Source: Actinomycetota bacterium (GTDB lineage: Bacteria; Actinomycetota; Thermoleophilia; Gaiellales; Gaiellaceae). From it: a stretch of DNA of 12,259 bases. Each line of letters begins with the position of its first letter. Position 1 is the first letter of the stretch. Below the pieces are notes generated by a model. It did no database searches. It was not told where the DNA came from and was given only the letters and a program-made list of their open reading frames with translations. Positions 1 through 6,443 of this stretch are shown here, one piece after another. The DNA lies in contig VAXK01000294.1 of assembly GCA_005885565.1 (NCBI GenBank), positions 1 through 12,259 of the forward strand, written 5' to 3'. The translations under genes were made by a program, and so were the position numbers.

Positions 1-680
1 ACGGCGAGGACGAGGTCGGTGAGGCGCGACGCGCCGAGCCCCGCCTCCGCGGCGCGGCGGGCGACGAACCAGCGGAGCGCCGCGAGCGGGTCGGCGCCGA
101 ACGCGAGCTCCTGCGCCGAGGCGAGCGGCTCGGGCAGCGGCTCGTCGAACGGAGCGGCGATCGCGTTCAGGCCGTAGTAGTCGGCGCTCGGCTGCCCCAC
201 GCCGTCCTCGAGCACGAACGGGTGCGTGCGGCGGGCCTCCTCGAGCACCGCCGGCTCGAGCGCCTCGGTGTCGTATGGGCAGAGGAGCCACCAGGACGGG
301 CTGCCCGCGAAGGCGAAGTTGAGCAGCGACTCATGCCGCTCGCACTCGGCGAGCTCGGTCGCGGTCCGCTCGGGCCAGATCGGCTCGCCGATCCCGCGCA
401 GGCGCCGCCCGGTCGGCGCGTGCCGCGTGACGAACTCGCGCCAGGCCGGGATGATCCTGGCCGGGTTCGAGCCCACCTCGGCCATGTCCGCGAAATGGAC
501 CGCATGCGCGGCGCCGTCGAGCTCCTCTCGCAGCAGCGCGATCTTCGCCGCATCGACGACGACGAGCGCCGGCTCCTCGGTGGCGACCGCGTCGCGGAGG
601 AACACGGCGGTGCGGCGAACGAAGTCGTCCCGCCCGGAGTAGAAGAGCGCTTCGTGACGGAACGGCATCGCGCGCCGCAT
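1..680 (-). CDS. MEDS-domain / HATPase regulatory protein (partial, C-terminus off the left edge)
   Basis: Translating the minus strand from 680 gives an open frame to base 1. The N-terminal part begins MPFRHEALFYSGRDDF and continues with a VVVDAAKI strand. This matches the MEDS sensory domain (first described in DcmR) found in actinobacterial regulators. The last ~40 residues (about 185-226) resemble the first helix and N-box of a RsbW-type HATPase domain, with LRWFVARRAAEAGLG followed by LTDLVLAV just before the edge. Such fusions act in the cytosol as anti-sigma or stress-switch regulators; that role is family knowledge, not shown here. An in-frame stop lies upstream. Possible starts are GTG 689, ATG 680 and ATG 668. 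None has a clear ribosome-binding site, and 668 would give the cleanest family N-terminus. Codon use matches its neighbours. The family is fairly sure; the exact start is not. Confidence 0.8.
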   Translation of the reverse strand, partial: MRRAMPFRHEALFYSGRDDFVRRTAVFLRDAVATEEPALVVVDAAKIALLREELDGAAHAVHFADMAEVGSNPARIIPAWREFVTRHAPTGRRLRGIGEPIWPERTATELAECERHESLLNFAFAGSPSWWLLCPYDTEALEPAVLEEARRTHPFVLEDGVGQPSADYYGLNAIAAPFDEPLPEPLASAQELAFGADPLAALRWFVARRAAEAGLGASRLTDLVLA

Positions 681-738
681 ACCCGGCACGCGCTCGTGTC
701 ATGCACTTGATTCGTCCCCTGGCCGCCGGCGGGCGTGC

Positions 739-757
739 CCGAGTGACTGTCACTCGG
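739..757. promoter_or_regulatory. Perfect 19-nt palindrome between two minus-strand genes
   Basis: CCGAGTGAC-T-GTCACTCGG is a perfect inverted repeat with 9-nt arms about a single central base. It lies 31 nt past the stop of the GspE-N repeat gene and 59 nt before the start of the MEDS gene, both on the minus strand. It could be an operator for the MEDS gene, since dimeric repressors bind this kind of site. It could instead fold as an 8-bp hairpin ending the upstream transcript. No run of T follows on the minus strand, so an intrinsic terminator is not favoured. Function is unproven. Confidence 0.6.
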
Positions 758-788
758 ACCGGGCCGCCGCGGGACCTGGCTCGGCAGG

Positions 789-1559
789 TCAGGCGGCCGG
801 GTAGGACGGCGGGCCCGTCCAGCGGGCCGGGTCGAAGCCGTACAGCTCGATGACGTTCGGCGACGCGGCGGCCTCCGCCGCGCGGCCCTCGTCGTAGGCC
901 CAGACCTCTTCCCGCTCGCCGTTTCGCAGGCGGAAGATCCGCAGCCAGCCGCGATTCCCGCCGTCGAGCAGCTCGAAAGCGAAGTCGGTCGCGTCGAGGA
1001 AGCCGCCGGTGCGGTAGAGCACGCTCGCCTGCCCAGGGCCGTCCTCGCCCTCCACCTCGTAGACCTCGCGCGCGCGAGAGGAGAGTGAGGCGGAGGCGAA
1101 GTCGCCGGCCGCCGTCGAGCGCTCGAGGCCGTGCTGGTCGATCACGGCGGCGACGAGGTCAAGGGTGGTGACGTGTCCGCGCCCGACGAGGATCTCACCG
1201 AGCCGCCGGTCGCTCGTCTGCTGCTCGAGGAGAGCCTCGGTCAGCTGTGCTTCCGTCAAAGCGCCGCGCTCGACGAGCAGGCTCCCGAGCGGCCGCCACG
1301 GCTGCGGCTCACTCTCGGCCGGCTCGGCCGGACGGGCCTCCGCGGCGGGCGCGAGCGTGACGTCGATGCCGCACTGGGCGGCGAGGGCGCGCGTCAGCTC
1401 CGGCCCGGAGATGACGCCGCGGGCGACGAGGACCTCGCCGAGCCGTCGGCCCGTGAGCTGCTGCTCGGCGAGCGCGGCGTCGAGGTCGGCGGAGGCGACG
1501 AGCCCCTCCTCGACGAGGAGCCGGCCGAGCGGGCGCCAGGGATAGTCGGGCTGGAGCAC
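789..1559 (-). CDS. Protein with two GspE N-terminal-like repeats and an unknown C-terminal domain
   Basis: The protein has 256 residues. Residues ~8-66 and ~88-145 are two copies of one module: WRPLGxLLVE, then an L-x-x-AL-x-EQQ helix, then RRLGEVLVARG or RRLGEILVGRG, then a helix ending in AAQ or IDQ. This is the MshEN/GspE-N-like fold that precedes type II secretion and pilus ATPases and often binds nucleotide second messengers or partner proteins. An Ala/Pro/Glu linker joins the copies. No ATPase domain follows. The last ~105 residues have aromatic-rich beta-like segments (WLRIFRLRNGEREEVWAYDE) that I do not recognise. I chose GTG 1559. The frame stays open to 2087, but that extension lies antisense to the aldo/keto reductase and is low-complexity. 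The gene is divergent from the reductase, with 57 nt between starts. An adaptor or scaffold role is a guess. Confidence 0.72.
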   Translation of the reverse strand: MLQPDYPWRPLGRLLVEEGLVASADLDAALAEQQLTGRRLGEVLVARGVISGPELTRALAAQCGIDVTLAPAAEARPAEPAESEPQPWRPLGSLLVERGALTEAQLTEALLEQQTSDRRLGEILVGRGHVTTLDLVAAVIDQHGLERSTAAGDFASASLSSRAREVYEVEGEDGPGQASVLYRTGGFLDATDFAFELLDGGNRGWLRIFRLRNGEREEVWAYDEGRAAEAAASPNVIELYGFDPARWTGPPSYPAA

Positions 1560-1604
1560 AGGGGCTAGATCGGCAGCGGAGGGCGCAGCCTCAAGCCCCG
1601 CGGG

Positions 1605-1610
1605 TAGGCT
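1605..1610 (+). promoter_or_regulatory. -10 box (TAGGCT) for the aldo/keto reductase
   Basis: TAGGCT ends 6 nt before the GTG start at 1617, so transcription would begin at or next to the start codon and give a leaderless mRNA. No convincing -35 box or Shine-Dalgarno is present. The same arrangement recurs at six other genes here, which raises confidence. Confidence 0.5.
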
Positions 1611-1616
1611 CGCCGC

Positions 1617-2633
1617 GTGGAATACCGCCCCCTGGGAGCGACCGGCGTCGAGGTGAGCCCGCTCTGCCTCGGCGCGATGATGTTCGGCGCGTGGGGCAAC
1701 CCCGACCACGACGAGTCGATCCGGATCATCCACCGCGCGCTCGACGCCGGGATCAACTTCGTCGACACCGCCGACGTCTACTCGCGCGGCGAGTCTGAGG
1801 AGATCGTGGGCAAGGCGCTCGCCGGCGGGAGGCGCGACAACGTCGTCCTCGCGACGAAGTTCCACGGCTCGATGGGCGACGACCCGAACGAGCGCGGCAA
1901 CTCGCGCCGCTGGATCATGCGGGAGGTCGACGCGAGCCTCCGCCGCCTCGGCACCGACTGGATCGACCTCTACCAGGTGCATCGGTTCGACCCCGGCACC
2001 GACCTCGACGAGACGCTGGGCGCGCTCACCGACCTCGTGCGCGCCGGCAAGATCCGCTACCTCGGCAGCTCCACATTCCCCGCCCACCTGATCGTCGAGG
2101 CGCAGTGGGTCGCGGAGCGGCGCGGGCGCGAGCGCTTCGTCTGCGAGCAGCCGCCGTACTCGATGCTCGTCCGCGGGGTCGAGACCGACGTGCTGCCGGT
2201 GTGCGCGCAGTACCGGATGGGCGTCATCCCGTGGAGCCCCCTCGCGGGCGGATGGCTCTCCGGGAAGTACCGCAAGGGCGCCGAGCCGCCGACGAGCAGC
2301 CGGGCGGGACGAATCCCGCGGCGTTACGACCTGTCGCTACCCGCGAACCAGCGCAAGCTGGACGCGGCCGAGCGGCTCGCGCAGCTCGCCGAGGAGGCCG
2401 GGTTCAGCCTGATCGAGTTCGCGATTGCGTTCGTGATCCGGCACCCGGCCGTGACCGCCGCGATCATCGGGCCGCGCACGATGGAGCAGCTCGAGAGCCA
2501 GCTCCCCGCGCTCGACGTCTCGCTCGACGACGAGCTCCTCGACCGCATCGACGACATCGTCCCGCCCGGGACGAACCTCAACCCGGCGGATGCGGGCTGG
2601 ACACCTCCTTCGCTCACGAGGGGCGCCGGATGA
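1617..2633 (+). CDS. Aldo/keto reductase
   Basis: This is a complete 338-residue NADPH-dependent oxidoreductase of the aldo/keto reductase superfamily, soluble with a TIM-barrel fold. The catalytic tetrad is visible: Asp50 and Tyr55 in FVDTADVYSRG, Lys81 in LATKFHG, and His122 in LYQVHRFD. The C-terminal cofactor region has VIRHPAVTAAIIGPRTMEQL, typical of the YajO/PdxI/Gre-like bacterial branch, whose members reduce sugar aldehydes, pyridoxal or other carbonyls. The substrate cannot be read from sequence. The GTG start at 1617 fits the YRPLGxTGVEVSPLCLG opening expected at the very N-terminus. The gene stands alone with its own promoter and is divergent from the GspE-N gene. Its last 20 nt overlap the end of a convergent dienelactone hydrolase remnant. 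Confidence 0.93.
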   Translation: MEYRPLGATGVEVSPLCLGAMMFGAWGNPDHDESIRIIHRALDAGINFVDTADVYSRGESEEIVGKALAGGRRDNVVLATKFHGSMGDDPNERGNSRRWIMREVDASLRRLGTDWIDLYQVHRFDPGTDLDETLGALTDLVRAGKIRYLGSSTFPAHLIVEAQWVAERRGRERFVCEQPPYSMLVRGVETDVLPVCAQYRMGVIPWSPLAGGWLSGKYRKGAEPPTSSRAGRIPRRYDLSLPANQRKLDAAERLAQLAEEAGFSLIEFAIAFVIRHPAVTAAIIGPRTMEQLESQLPALDVSLDDELLDRIDDIVPPGTNLNPADAGWTPPSLTRGAG

Positions 2634-2803
2634 ACTCGAGCACGCGGCGCCACGCATCGGAAGTCGTCGCCGCGCTTGCCGACTCCCGCCGTCCGGCCGA
2701 AGTAGCGCGTGCCCTCCGCCGACTCGAGGACGAGGTCCTCCTGCGACACGGCCGCGCCCGAGAGCGCCGGGATCGGCGGGCTCGAGTCGAGCTCGAAGCA
2801 CAC
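2614..2803 (-). pseudogene. Collapsed dienelactone hydrolase gene (two deletions, frameshift)
   Basis: From GTG 2803 the minus strand reads MCFELDSSPPIPALSGAAV, then EDLVLESAEGTR, which is the conserved opening of actinobacterial dienelactone hydrolase (DLH) family proteins. It then jumps without the following strands straight into YFGRTAGVGKRGDDF (to 2660), a block that normally lies ~40 residues further on. After that a frame change gives SDAWRRVLEFIRR and a stop at 2614, matching the usual C-terminal tail. So 5', middle and 3' ends of an alpha/beta hydrolase gene of about 740 nt survive in 190 nt. The nucleophile-elbow Cys (GFCFGG) and the catalytic Asp and His segments are gone, so no enzyme can be made. 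It converges on the aldo/keto reductase and is divergent from the spermidine-synthase-like gene. Block recognition is from memory of the family. Confidence 0.68.
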
Positions 2804-2809
2804 GCCGCG

Positions 2810-2815
2810 ACCTTA
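2810..2815 (-). promoter_or_regulatory. -10 box (TAAGGT) for the DLH remnant
   Basis: On the minus strand TAAGGT ends 6 nt before the GTG at 2803, the leaderless spacing seen elsewhere in the window. The promoter of the broken gene therefore appears intact and may still be transcribed. Confidence 0.45.
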
Positions 2816-2834
2816 CCCGGCAAACTCCGTCCCG

Positions 2835-4424
2835 GTGGACGCGAGCACCGCGGAGCCGCTCTCGATCGCGCGTCGCCCCCGAAGCGCCGCCGCGGCGGAG
2901 GCACGCGTCGGCTCGCGCAGGCTCGGGCTCGTGGTCTTCGCCTCGGGCGCGGCGGCGCTCGCGACCGAGATCTCGGCCTCGCGCCTCCTCGCGCCCTACT
3001 TCGGCGCCTCGACGGTCGTGTGGGCGAACATCATCGGGCTCATCCTCGTCTACCTCTCGGTCGGCTACTGGCTGGGCGGGAAGCTCGCCGACCGGAGGCC
3101 GGACCCGCGCCTCCTCGGCTCGCTCGTCCTCGCCGCCGGCGTCTTCATCGCGGCGACGCCGTTCGTCGCGCGGCCGCTCCTCGACCTCGCGCTCCGCGGC
3201 TTCGACGCGCTCTCGGTGGGCGCCGTCGCGGGCTCGTTCTTCGCCGCGCTCGGCCTCTTCGCCGTCCCGATCACGCTGCTCGGGATGGTCTCGCCGTTCG
3301 CGATCCGGCTCGCGCTCGTGGACGTCCGCGAGGCCGGGCAGGTCGCCGGCCGGCTCTACGCGCTCTCGACGGTCGGGAGCATCCTCGGGACCTTCGTCTC
3401 GGCGCTCGTGACGATCGAGGCCTTCGGGACGGAGAGGACGATGGTCGGGACGGCGGCGCTGCTCGCCTTCGCGGCGGCGCTCCTGCTCGGCCGGAGGGCG
3501 CTGCTGCCCGCCGCCCTGGTCGCGGCGCTCCTACTTGTGCCGCCGGGCGCGGTGAAGCACACGTCGGGCCTGCTCTTCGAGACGGAGTCGCCGTACCAGT
3601 ACGTCTCCGTCGTCCGCCAGAGCGACGGCTCGCGGGTGCTCGAGCTGAACGAGGGCCTCGTCGCGCATTCGACCTGGCGGCGCGGCACGGTGCTCACCGG
3701 CGGCTACTGGGATCTCTTCCTGCTGCTCCCGCCACTCCTCGACCGGCCGCCGGAGCGGATGCTCGTGATCGGGAACGCGGGCGGTACGGTCGGGCGCGCG
3801 TACGGCCGCTTCTGGCCGCGCGTGCAGATCGACGGCGTCGAGCTCGACCCCGCGGTCACGCGCGCCGCGCGGCGCTTCCTCGGTCTCGGCGACAACCCGC
3901 GCCTGCACGTGATCACCGGGGACGGGCGGCCGTACCTCGAGCTGACGAAGCGGCGCTACGACCTGGTCGTCGTCGACGCGTACCGGCAGCCGTACATCCC
4001 GTTCTACCTCGCGACCCGGGAGTTCTTCGCGCTCGTCCGCGAGCACCTGCGGCCGGGCGGCATGGTGGCGCTGAACGTGGCGGCGACGCCGAAGGACCAC
4101 CGGCTCTCGCGCGCGCTCGGGACGACGCTCCTCTCGGCCTTCCCACAGGCGTGGCGCTGGTGGGCGCTTCGCTTCAACGACCTCCTCCTGGGTCTCGACC
4201 GGCCGGTCTCGCGCGACGAGCTCCTGCGGCGCGTCGCCCGGGTCCACGGGCGGCTCGCGAGCCTCGTGCCGCTCTTCCGGCGCGAGCTCGCGCCGGTTCG
4301 CCCGAGCGGGGCGCCGCTCACCGACGACCGCGCGCCGGTCGAGTGGATCACCGACCGGATGCTGGTCGAGCAGATCGCACGCGGCGGCGGGATCGACGAG
4401 CGCTCGCTCCCGACGACGCCCTAG
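2835..4424 (+). CDS. Membrane protein fused to a spermidine-synthase-like domain
   Basis: The protein has 529 residues. Residues ~30-250 form about seven hydrophobic helices opening with LVVFASGAAALATEISASRLLAPYFG, the hallmark of the fused MFS-like/spermidine synthase family. The C-terminal half is a Rossmann methyltransferase-like domain: GNAGG at 313-317 (the usual motif is GGGxG), the acidic loop E336/D338 in VELDP, D363 in GDGRPYL, and D381 in VVVDAYRQPYIPFYL. The spermidine-synthase signature D-x-x-D-P after the catalytic Asp is replaced by DAYRQPY, so classical aminopropyl transfer is doubtful. Its real substrate is unknown. GTG 2835 is preferred because the open frame back to 2709 is antisense to the DLH remnant and low-complexity. 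A weak -10-like CAAACT (2821-2826) ends 8 nt before it. The TAG stop interlocks with the stop of the oppB scrap in one CTAG. Confidence 0.85.
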   Translation: MDASTAEPLSIARRPRSAAAAEARVGSRRLGLVVFASGAAALATEISASRLLAPYFGASTVVWANIIGLILVYLSVGYWLGGKLADRRPDPRLLGSLVLAAGVFIAATPFVARPLLDLALRGFDALSVGAVAGSFFAALGLFAVPITLLGMVSPFAIRLALVDVREAGQVAGRLYALSTVGSILGTFVSALVTIEAFGTERTMVGTAALLAFAAALLLGRRALLPAALVAALLLVPPGAVKHTSGLLFETESPYQYVSVVRQSDGSRVLELNEGLVAHSTWRRGTVLTGGYWDLFLLLPPLLDRPPERMLVIGNAGGTVGRAYGRFWPRVQIDGVELDPAVTRAARRFLGLGDNPRLHVITGDGRPYLELTKRRYDLVVVDAYRQPYIPFYLATREFFALVREHLRPGGMVALNVAATPKDHRLSRALGTTLLSAFPQAWRWWALRFNDLLLGLDRPVSRDELLRRVARVHGRLASLVPLFRRELAPVRPSGAPLTDDRAPVEWITDRMLVEQIARGGGIDERSLPTTP

Positions 4425-4710
4425 GCCACCCACCGCACCGGCACGTCGGCCATCCGGCTCGAGACGCGGGTGATGCGGGAGTCGATGAGGCTGTAGGTCA
4501 GGTCGATGAGCAGGTTCAGCGCGAGGATCGTCACCGCCGAGACGAAGATCACGCCGATCATGAGCGGCATGTCGAGGACGCCGAGGGCGGTCGAGTCGAC
4601 CATGCGGTGCCCGAGCCCCGGGAGGTTGAAGACCGACTCGACGTAGATGCACACCCCGAGCGCGGTCCCGAAGAGCGCGAACGTGATCCACGGCAGGACG
4701 AGGTGCGAGG
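4421..4710 (-). pseudogene. C-terminal fragment of an OppB/DppB-type peptide permease
   Basis: About 95 residues remain of a permease that is normally just over 300. The fragment has HLVLPWITFALFG, then the family hallmark VESVFNLPGLGHRMVD, then a last membrane segment with NLLIDLTYSLIDSRI. These are the final two membrane helices and tail of the inner-membrane subunit of an ATP-driven oligopeptide importer. The cytoplasmic EAA loop that contacts the ATPase, the N-terminal helices and the start codon are all missing, so it is non-functional. Homology stops at 4710/4711, exactly where a 26-nt repeat starts. Upstream in the same frame only Arg/Cys-rich translated spacer remains. No substrate-binding protein or ATPase gene lies in the window. 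An oppC scrap on the same strand at 9113-9277 is probably from the same lost transporter. Confidence 0.8.
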
Positions 4711-4736
4711 ACGCTCGATTACACCTGCAACCGCAC
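4711..4736 (+). repeat. Direct repeat, left copy, at the oppB break point
   Basis: The copy begins with the 15-mer ACGCTCGATTACACC, which is identical to 8892-8906. Alignment continues with 8 of the next 11 bases, giving 23 of 26 identical overall and the same orientation. Unlike most chance matches in this GC-rich DNA, the core holds seven A/T bases. It abuts the point where oppB homology is lost, so it may mark the end of an inserted segment or an attachment-like site. Confidence 0.6.
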
Positions 4737-4917
4737 GCAGCGTTCCGCCGACGAGTCCGCCACACATCGACGGAGAGCGCCATCGCCGGCCCAGCCGGCG
4801 GCGGCGGTCACCCGTCAGCGTCGGCCGGGCCTCAAGTCCCGAGGACATCTCTGCCCTGGCCTGGCCGATCGCTCAGCAGAGCAGCCAGGCCAGATAGCAA
4901 CCCGACTTGGTGCCGCA
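4737..4917. other. Noncoding spacer between the oppB scrap and marR
   Basis: This 181-nt stretch holds no convincing gene. Frames crossing it are Arg/Ser/Pro-rich and antisense-like. It contains the hairpin candidate at 4856-4893 and a small CCTC...GAGG inverted repeat around 4829-4843. It lies inside the proposed insert. Confidence 0.5.
4856..4893 (-). terminator. Long hairpin downstream of marR, candidate terminator
   Basis: CTGGCCTGGC (4856-4865) and GCCAGGCCAG (4884-4893) are perfect 10-nt inverted arms with an 18-nt loop that can itself pair GCT with AGC. The hairpin begins 25 nt after the marR stop, where a terminator is expected. No T-run follows on the minus strand, so it would be a GC-only stem, as is common in high-GC actinobacteria, or a pause/Rho-linked site. 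Confidence 0.55.
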
Positions 4918-5388
4918 CTACGCGCGCGTCCCTGTGCCCTGTGCAGAGGCGCGGCTGAGCTCGACGGCGCGGCGGAGGATGTCGCGCAGGGCGCGCTGAT
5001 CGGATGGTGTGAGGGCGGCGATCGCGGCGGGTGGTTCGGCCATGATCTCGAGCACGCGCTCGCGCAGGGTGACCCCGGGGGCGGTCAGTGTGAGCGTCTT
5101 GACGCGGCGGTCGCCTTCGCCGGTACGCCGTTCGAGTAGTCCGCGGGTCTCGAGTCGATCGGCGATGCCGGTGACGTTGGAGGCGTCGCAGAAGAGGCGG
5201 TCGGCGAGCATGCTCATCGGCTGGGGACGGTCGGGGTCGAGCAAGCGTAGGGCGTGCGCTTGGGAGAACGTCAGCCCGAGTTCACTCAACGCTGCGCCTA
5301 CTCGCGCGCGGTGCTCCATGCCGATCTCGAAGAAGAGCTTCTGCGCCTCGCGCGCGAGCCCACTCGCCGTCGTCCTTGTCGTCGCCAT
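4918..5388 (-). CDS. MarR-family transcriptional repressor
   Basis: The protein has 156 residues, the usual MarR length. The winged-helix core runs from about residue 55 to 105: MSMLADRLFCDASNVTGIADRL is the helix-turn-helix, followed by ETRGLLERRTGEGDRRVKTLTL, where the wing carries the conserved D-R-R. Flanking N- and C-terminal helices would form the dimer interface. MarR dimers bind palindromic operators and leave DNA when a phenolic or drug-like ligand binds. The ATG at 5388 gives the MATTRTTASG start, with a TATCAT -10 box 6 nt upstream. A longer frame from 5430 would run across the promoter and is rejected. The gene is divergent from the ABC exporter operon over 65 nt containing an inverted repeat, so it very likely represses both itself and the exporter. 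Confidence 0.9.
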   Translation of the reverse strand: MATTRTTASGLAREAQKLFFEIGMEHRARVGAALSELGLTFSQAHALRLLDPDRPQPMSMLADRLFCDASNVTGIADRLETRGLLERRTGEGDRRVKTLTLTAPGVTLRERVLEIMAEPPAAIAALTPSDQRALRDILRRAVELSRASAQGTGTRA

Positions 5389-5394
5389 CCCGCC

Positions 5395-5400
5395 ATGATA
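5395..5400 (-). promoter_or_regulatory. marR -10 box (TATCAT)
   Basis: On the minus strand TATCAT ends 6 nt before the ATG at 5388, implying a leaderless marR mRNA. It is a near-consensus -10. The inverted repeat starts immediately upstream, so bound repressor would cover the space between -10 and -35. Confidence 0.6.
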
Positions 5401-5422
5401 GTTGAGTACGTTCATACTTGAC
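5401..5422. promoter_or_regulatory. Candidate MarR operator
   Basis: The 22-nt segment is an imperfect palindrome with AGTA (5405-5408) and TACT (5415-5418) separated by 6 nt. Seven of its eleven base pairs are complementary, including the outer GT/AC. It sits between the marR -10 box and the exporter -35 box and overlaps the latter, so one bound dimer could block both promoters. This fits the size and geometry of known MarR sites. Binding is inferred. Confidence 0.55.
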
Positions 5423-5445
5423 AGGGGCAACTGTTTGGGTAGTCT
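5418..5445 (+). promoter_or_regulatory. Promoter of the exporter operon (TTGACA-16-TAGTCT)
   Basis: A perfect -35 TTGACA at 5418-5423 and a -10 TAGTCT at 5440-5445 are 16 nt apart. The -10 ends 8 nt before the ATG at 5454, so the message would be leaderless or nearly so. This is the only consensus -35 box I found in the window, suggesting a strong promoter held off by the divergent repressor. Confidence 0.65.
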
Positions 5446-5453
5446 GGCTCGTC

Positions 5454-6443
5454 ATGGATGCGATCGAGGCAGAACACCTGGTTCGGGAGTTCAAGAACGG
5501 GCCGCGGGCCGTGGATCGGATCGACCTCGCGGTCAGGTCGGGTGAGATCTACGGCTTCCTAGGCCCGAACGGGGCTGGCAAGTCGACGACGGTCCATATG
5601 CTGACCACGCTCCTGCCGCCCACGGCGGGGACGGCGCGCGTCGCCGGCTACGACGTCGTCCACGAGGGTCCGCAGGTTCGGATGCGGATCGGCGCCGCGC
5701 TCCAGGAAGCGGCACTGGATCCGCTGCTGACCGGACGAGAGCATCTGCGCCTGCAAGCCTCGCTGCAGGCGATGCCGCGGAACGAGCGTCGCGCCCGGGC
5801 GGGTGAGCTGCTCGCGCGCGTCGGACTCTCCGAAGCCGCCGACCGCAAGGTGGGCGGGTACTCGGGCGGGATGAAGCGGCGACTCGATCTCGCGCTGGCG
5901 CTCGTGCACCGCCCGCCCGTCCTCTTCCTGGACGAGCCGACGACCGGCCTTGACATCCAGAGCCGAACGGCCTTGTGGGGCGAGGTCGGCCGGCTCGCGC
6001 GCGAGGAGGGCGTGACCGTCTTCCTGACGACGCAGTACCTCGAGGAGGCGGACGTCCTCGCCGACCGGGTCGGGATCATCGATCACGGCCGGATCGTTGC
6101 CGAGGGCACGCCCGCGGAGCTGAAGGCGCAGGTCGGCCGCCCGAGCGTCGAGGCGGTTCCGGCCGATCCCGCCGACCGCAAGCTGGTCGGGGAGATCCTC
6201 GCGCGCTTCGGGGAGCCGATCACCTCTGCGAAGGGAGTCGCCGTCCGGCTGCGCGAGGGCGAGTCGGACCTCGCCGGAATCGTCCGCGCCCTGGACGCCG
6301 ACGAGTTGAAGGTCGAGCACCTGCAGCTGCACCAGCCCTCGCTCGACGACGTCTTCTTGGCGAAGACCGGCCGCTCGCTCGAGGGCGAGGCGCCGGAGGA
6401 GGAGCAGTCTGCCCGCCCCGGACTGGCGATGGAACCAGCTTGA
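5454..6443 (+). CDS. DrrA-like ABC exporter ATPase
   Basis: This 329-residue cytosolic ATPase powers the two permeases encoded next to it. Motifs are Walker A GPNGAGKST (37-45), Q-loop Gln84, signature YSGGM (136-140), Walker B LFLDE (157-161) and D-loop TTGLD. The H-loop position carries Gln194 (FLTTQYLEEAD) in place of His, a known trait of the daunorubicin-resistance DrrA group. The last ~100 residues match the C-terminal extension of that group (DUF4162-like). The ATG at 5454 follows the promoter at leaderless distance. A TTG at 5418 lies inside the -35 box and is rejected. The stop overlaps the next start by 4 nt. Family members export anthracyclines and other amphipathic compounds. The actual substrate here is unknown. 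Confidence 0.92.
   Translation: MDAIEAEHLVREFKNGPRAVDRIDLAVRSGEIYGFLGPNGAGKSTTVHMLTTLLPPTAGTARVAGYDVVHEGPQVRMRIGAALQEAALDPLLTGREHLRLQASLQAMPRNERRARAGELLARVGLSEAADRKVGGYSGGMKRRLDLALALVHRPPVLFLDEPTTGLDIQSRTALWGEVGRLAREEGVTVFLTTQYLEEADVLADRVGIIDHGRIVAEGTPAELKAQVGRPSVEAVPADPADRKLVGEILARFGEPITSAKGVAVRLREGESDLAGIVRALDADELKVEHLQLHQPSLDDVFLAKTGRSLEGEAPEEEQSARPGLAMEPA

Noticed and set aside
1560..2087. N-terminal extension of the GspE-N repeat protein
   Set aside because: Antisense to the aldo/keto reductase and low-complexity; the repeat module starts right after GTG 1559.
4558..4848. Minus-strand frame crossing the oppB break that could be a fused protein
   Set aside because: No family resemblance on the upstream side and a different frame from the permease scrap.
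2105..4897. Very long (930-codon) open frame on the plus strand
   Set aside because: It is an Arg/Ala-rich shadow, crossing the aldo/keto reductase, the DLH remnant and the spermidine-synthase-like gene out of frame; GC-rich DNA lacks stops in such frames.
5418..5453. TTG start for the exporter ATPase
   Set aside because: The TTG is the first codon of the TTGACA -35 box; ATG 5454 follows the -10 box and gives the normal ABC N-terminus.
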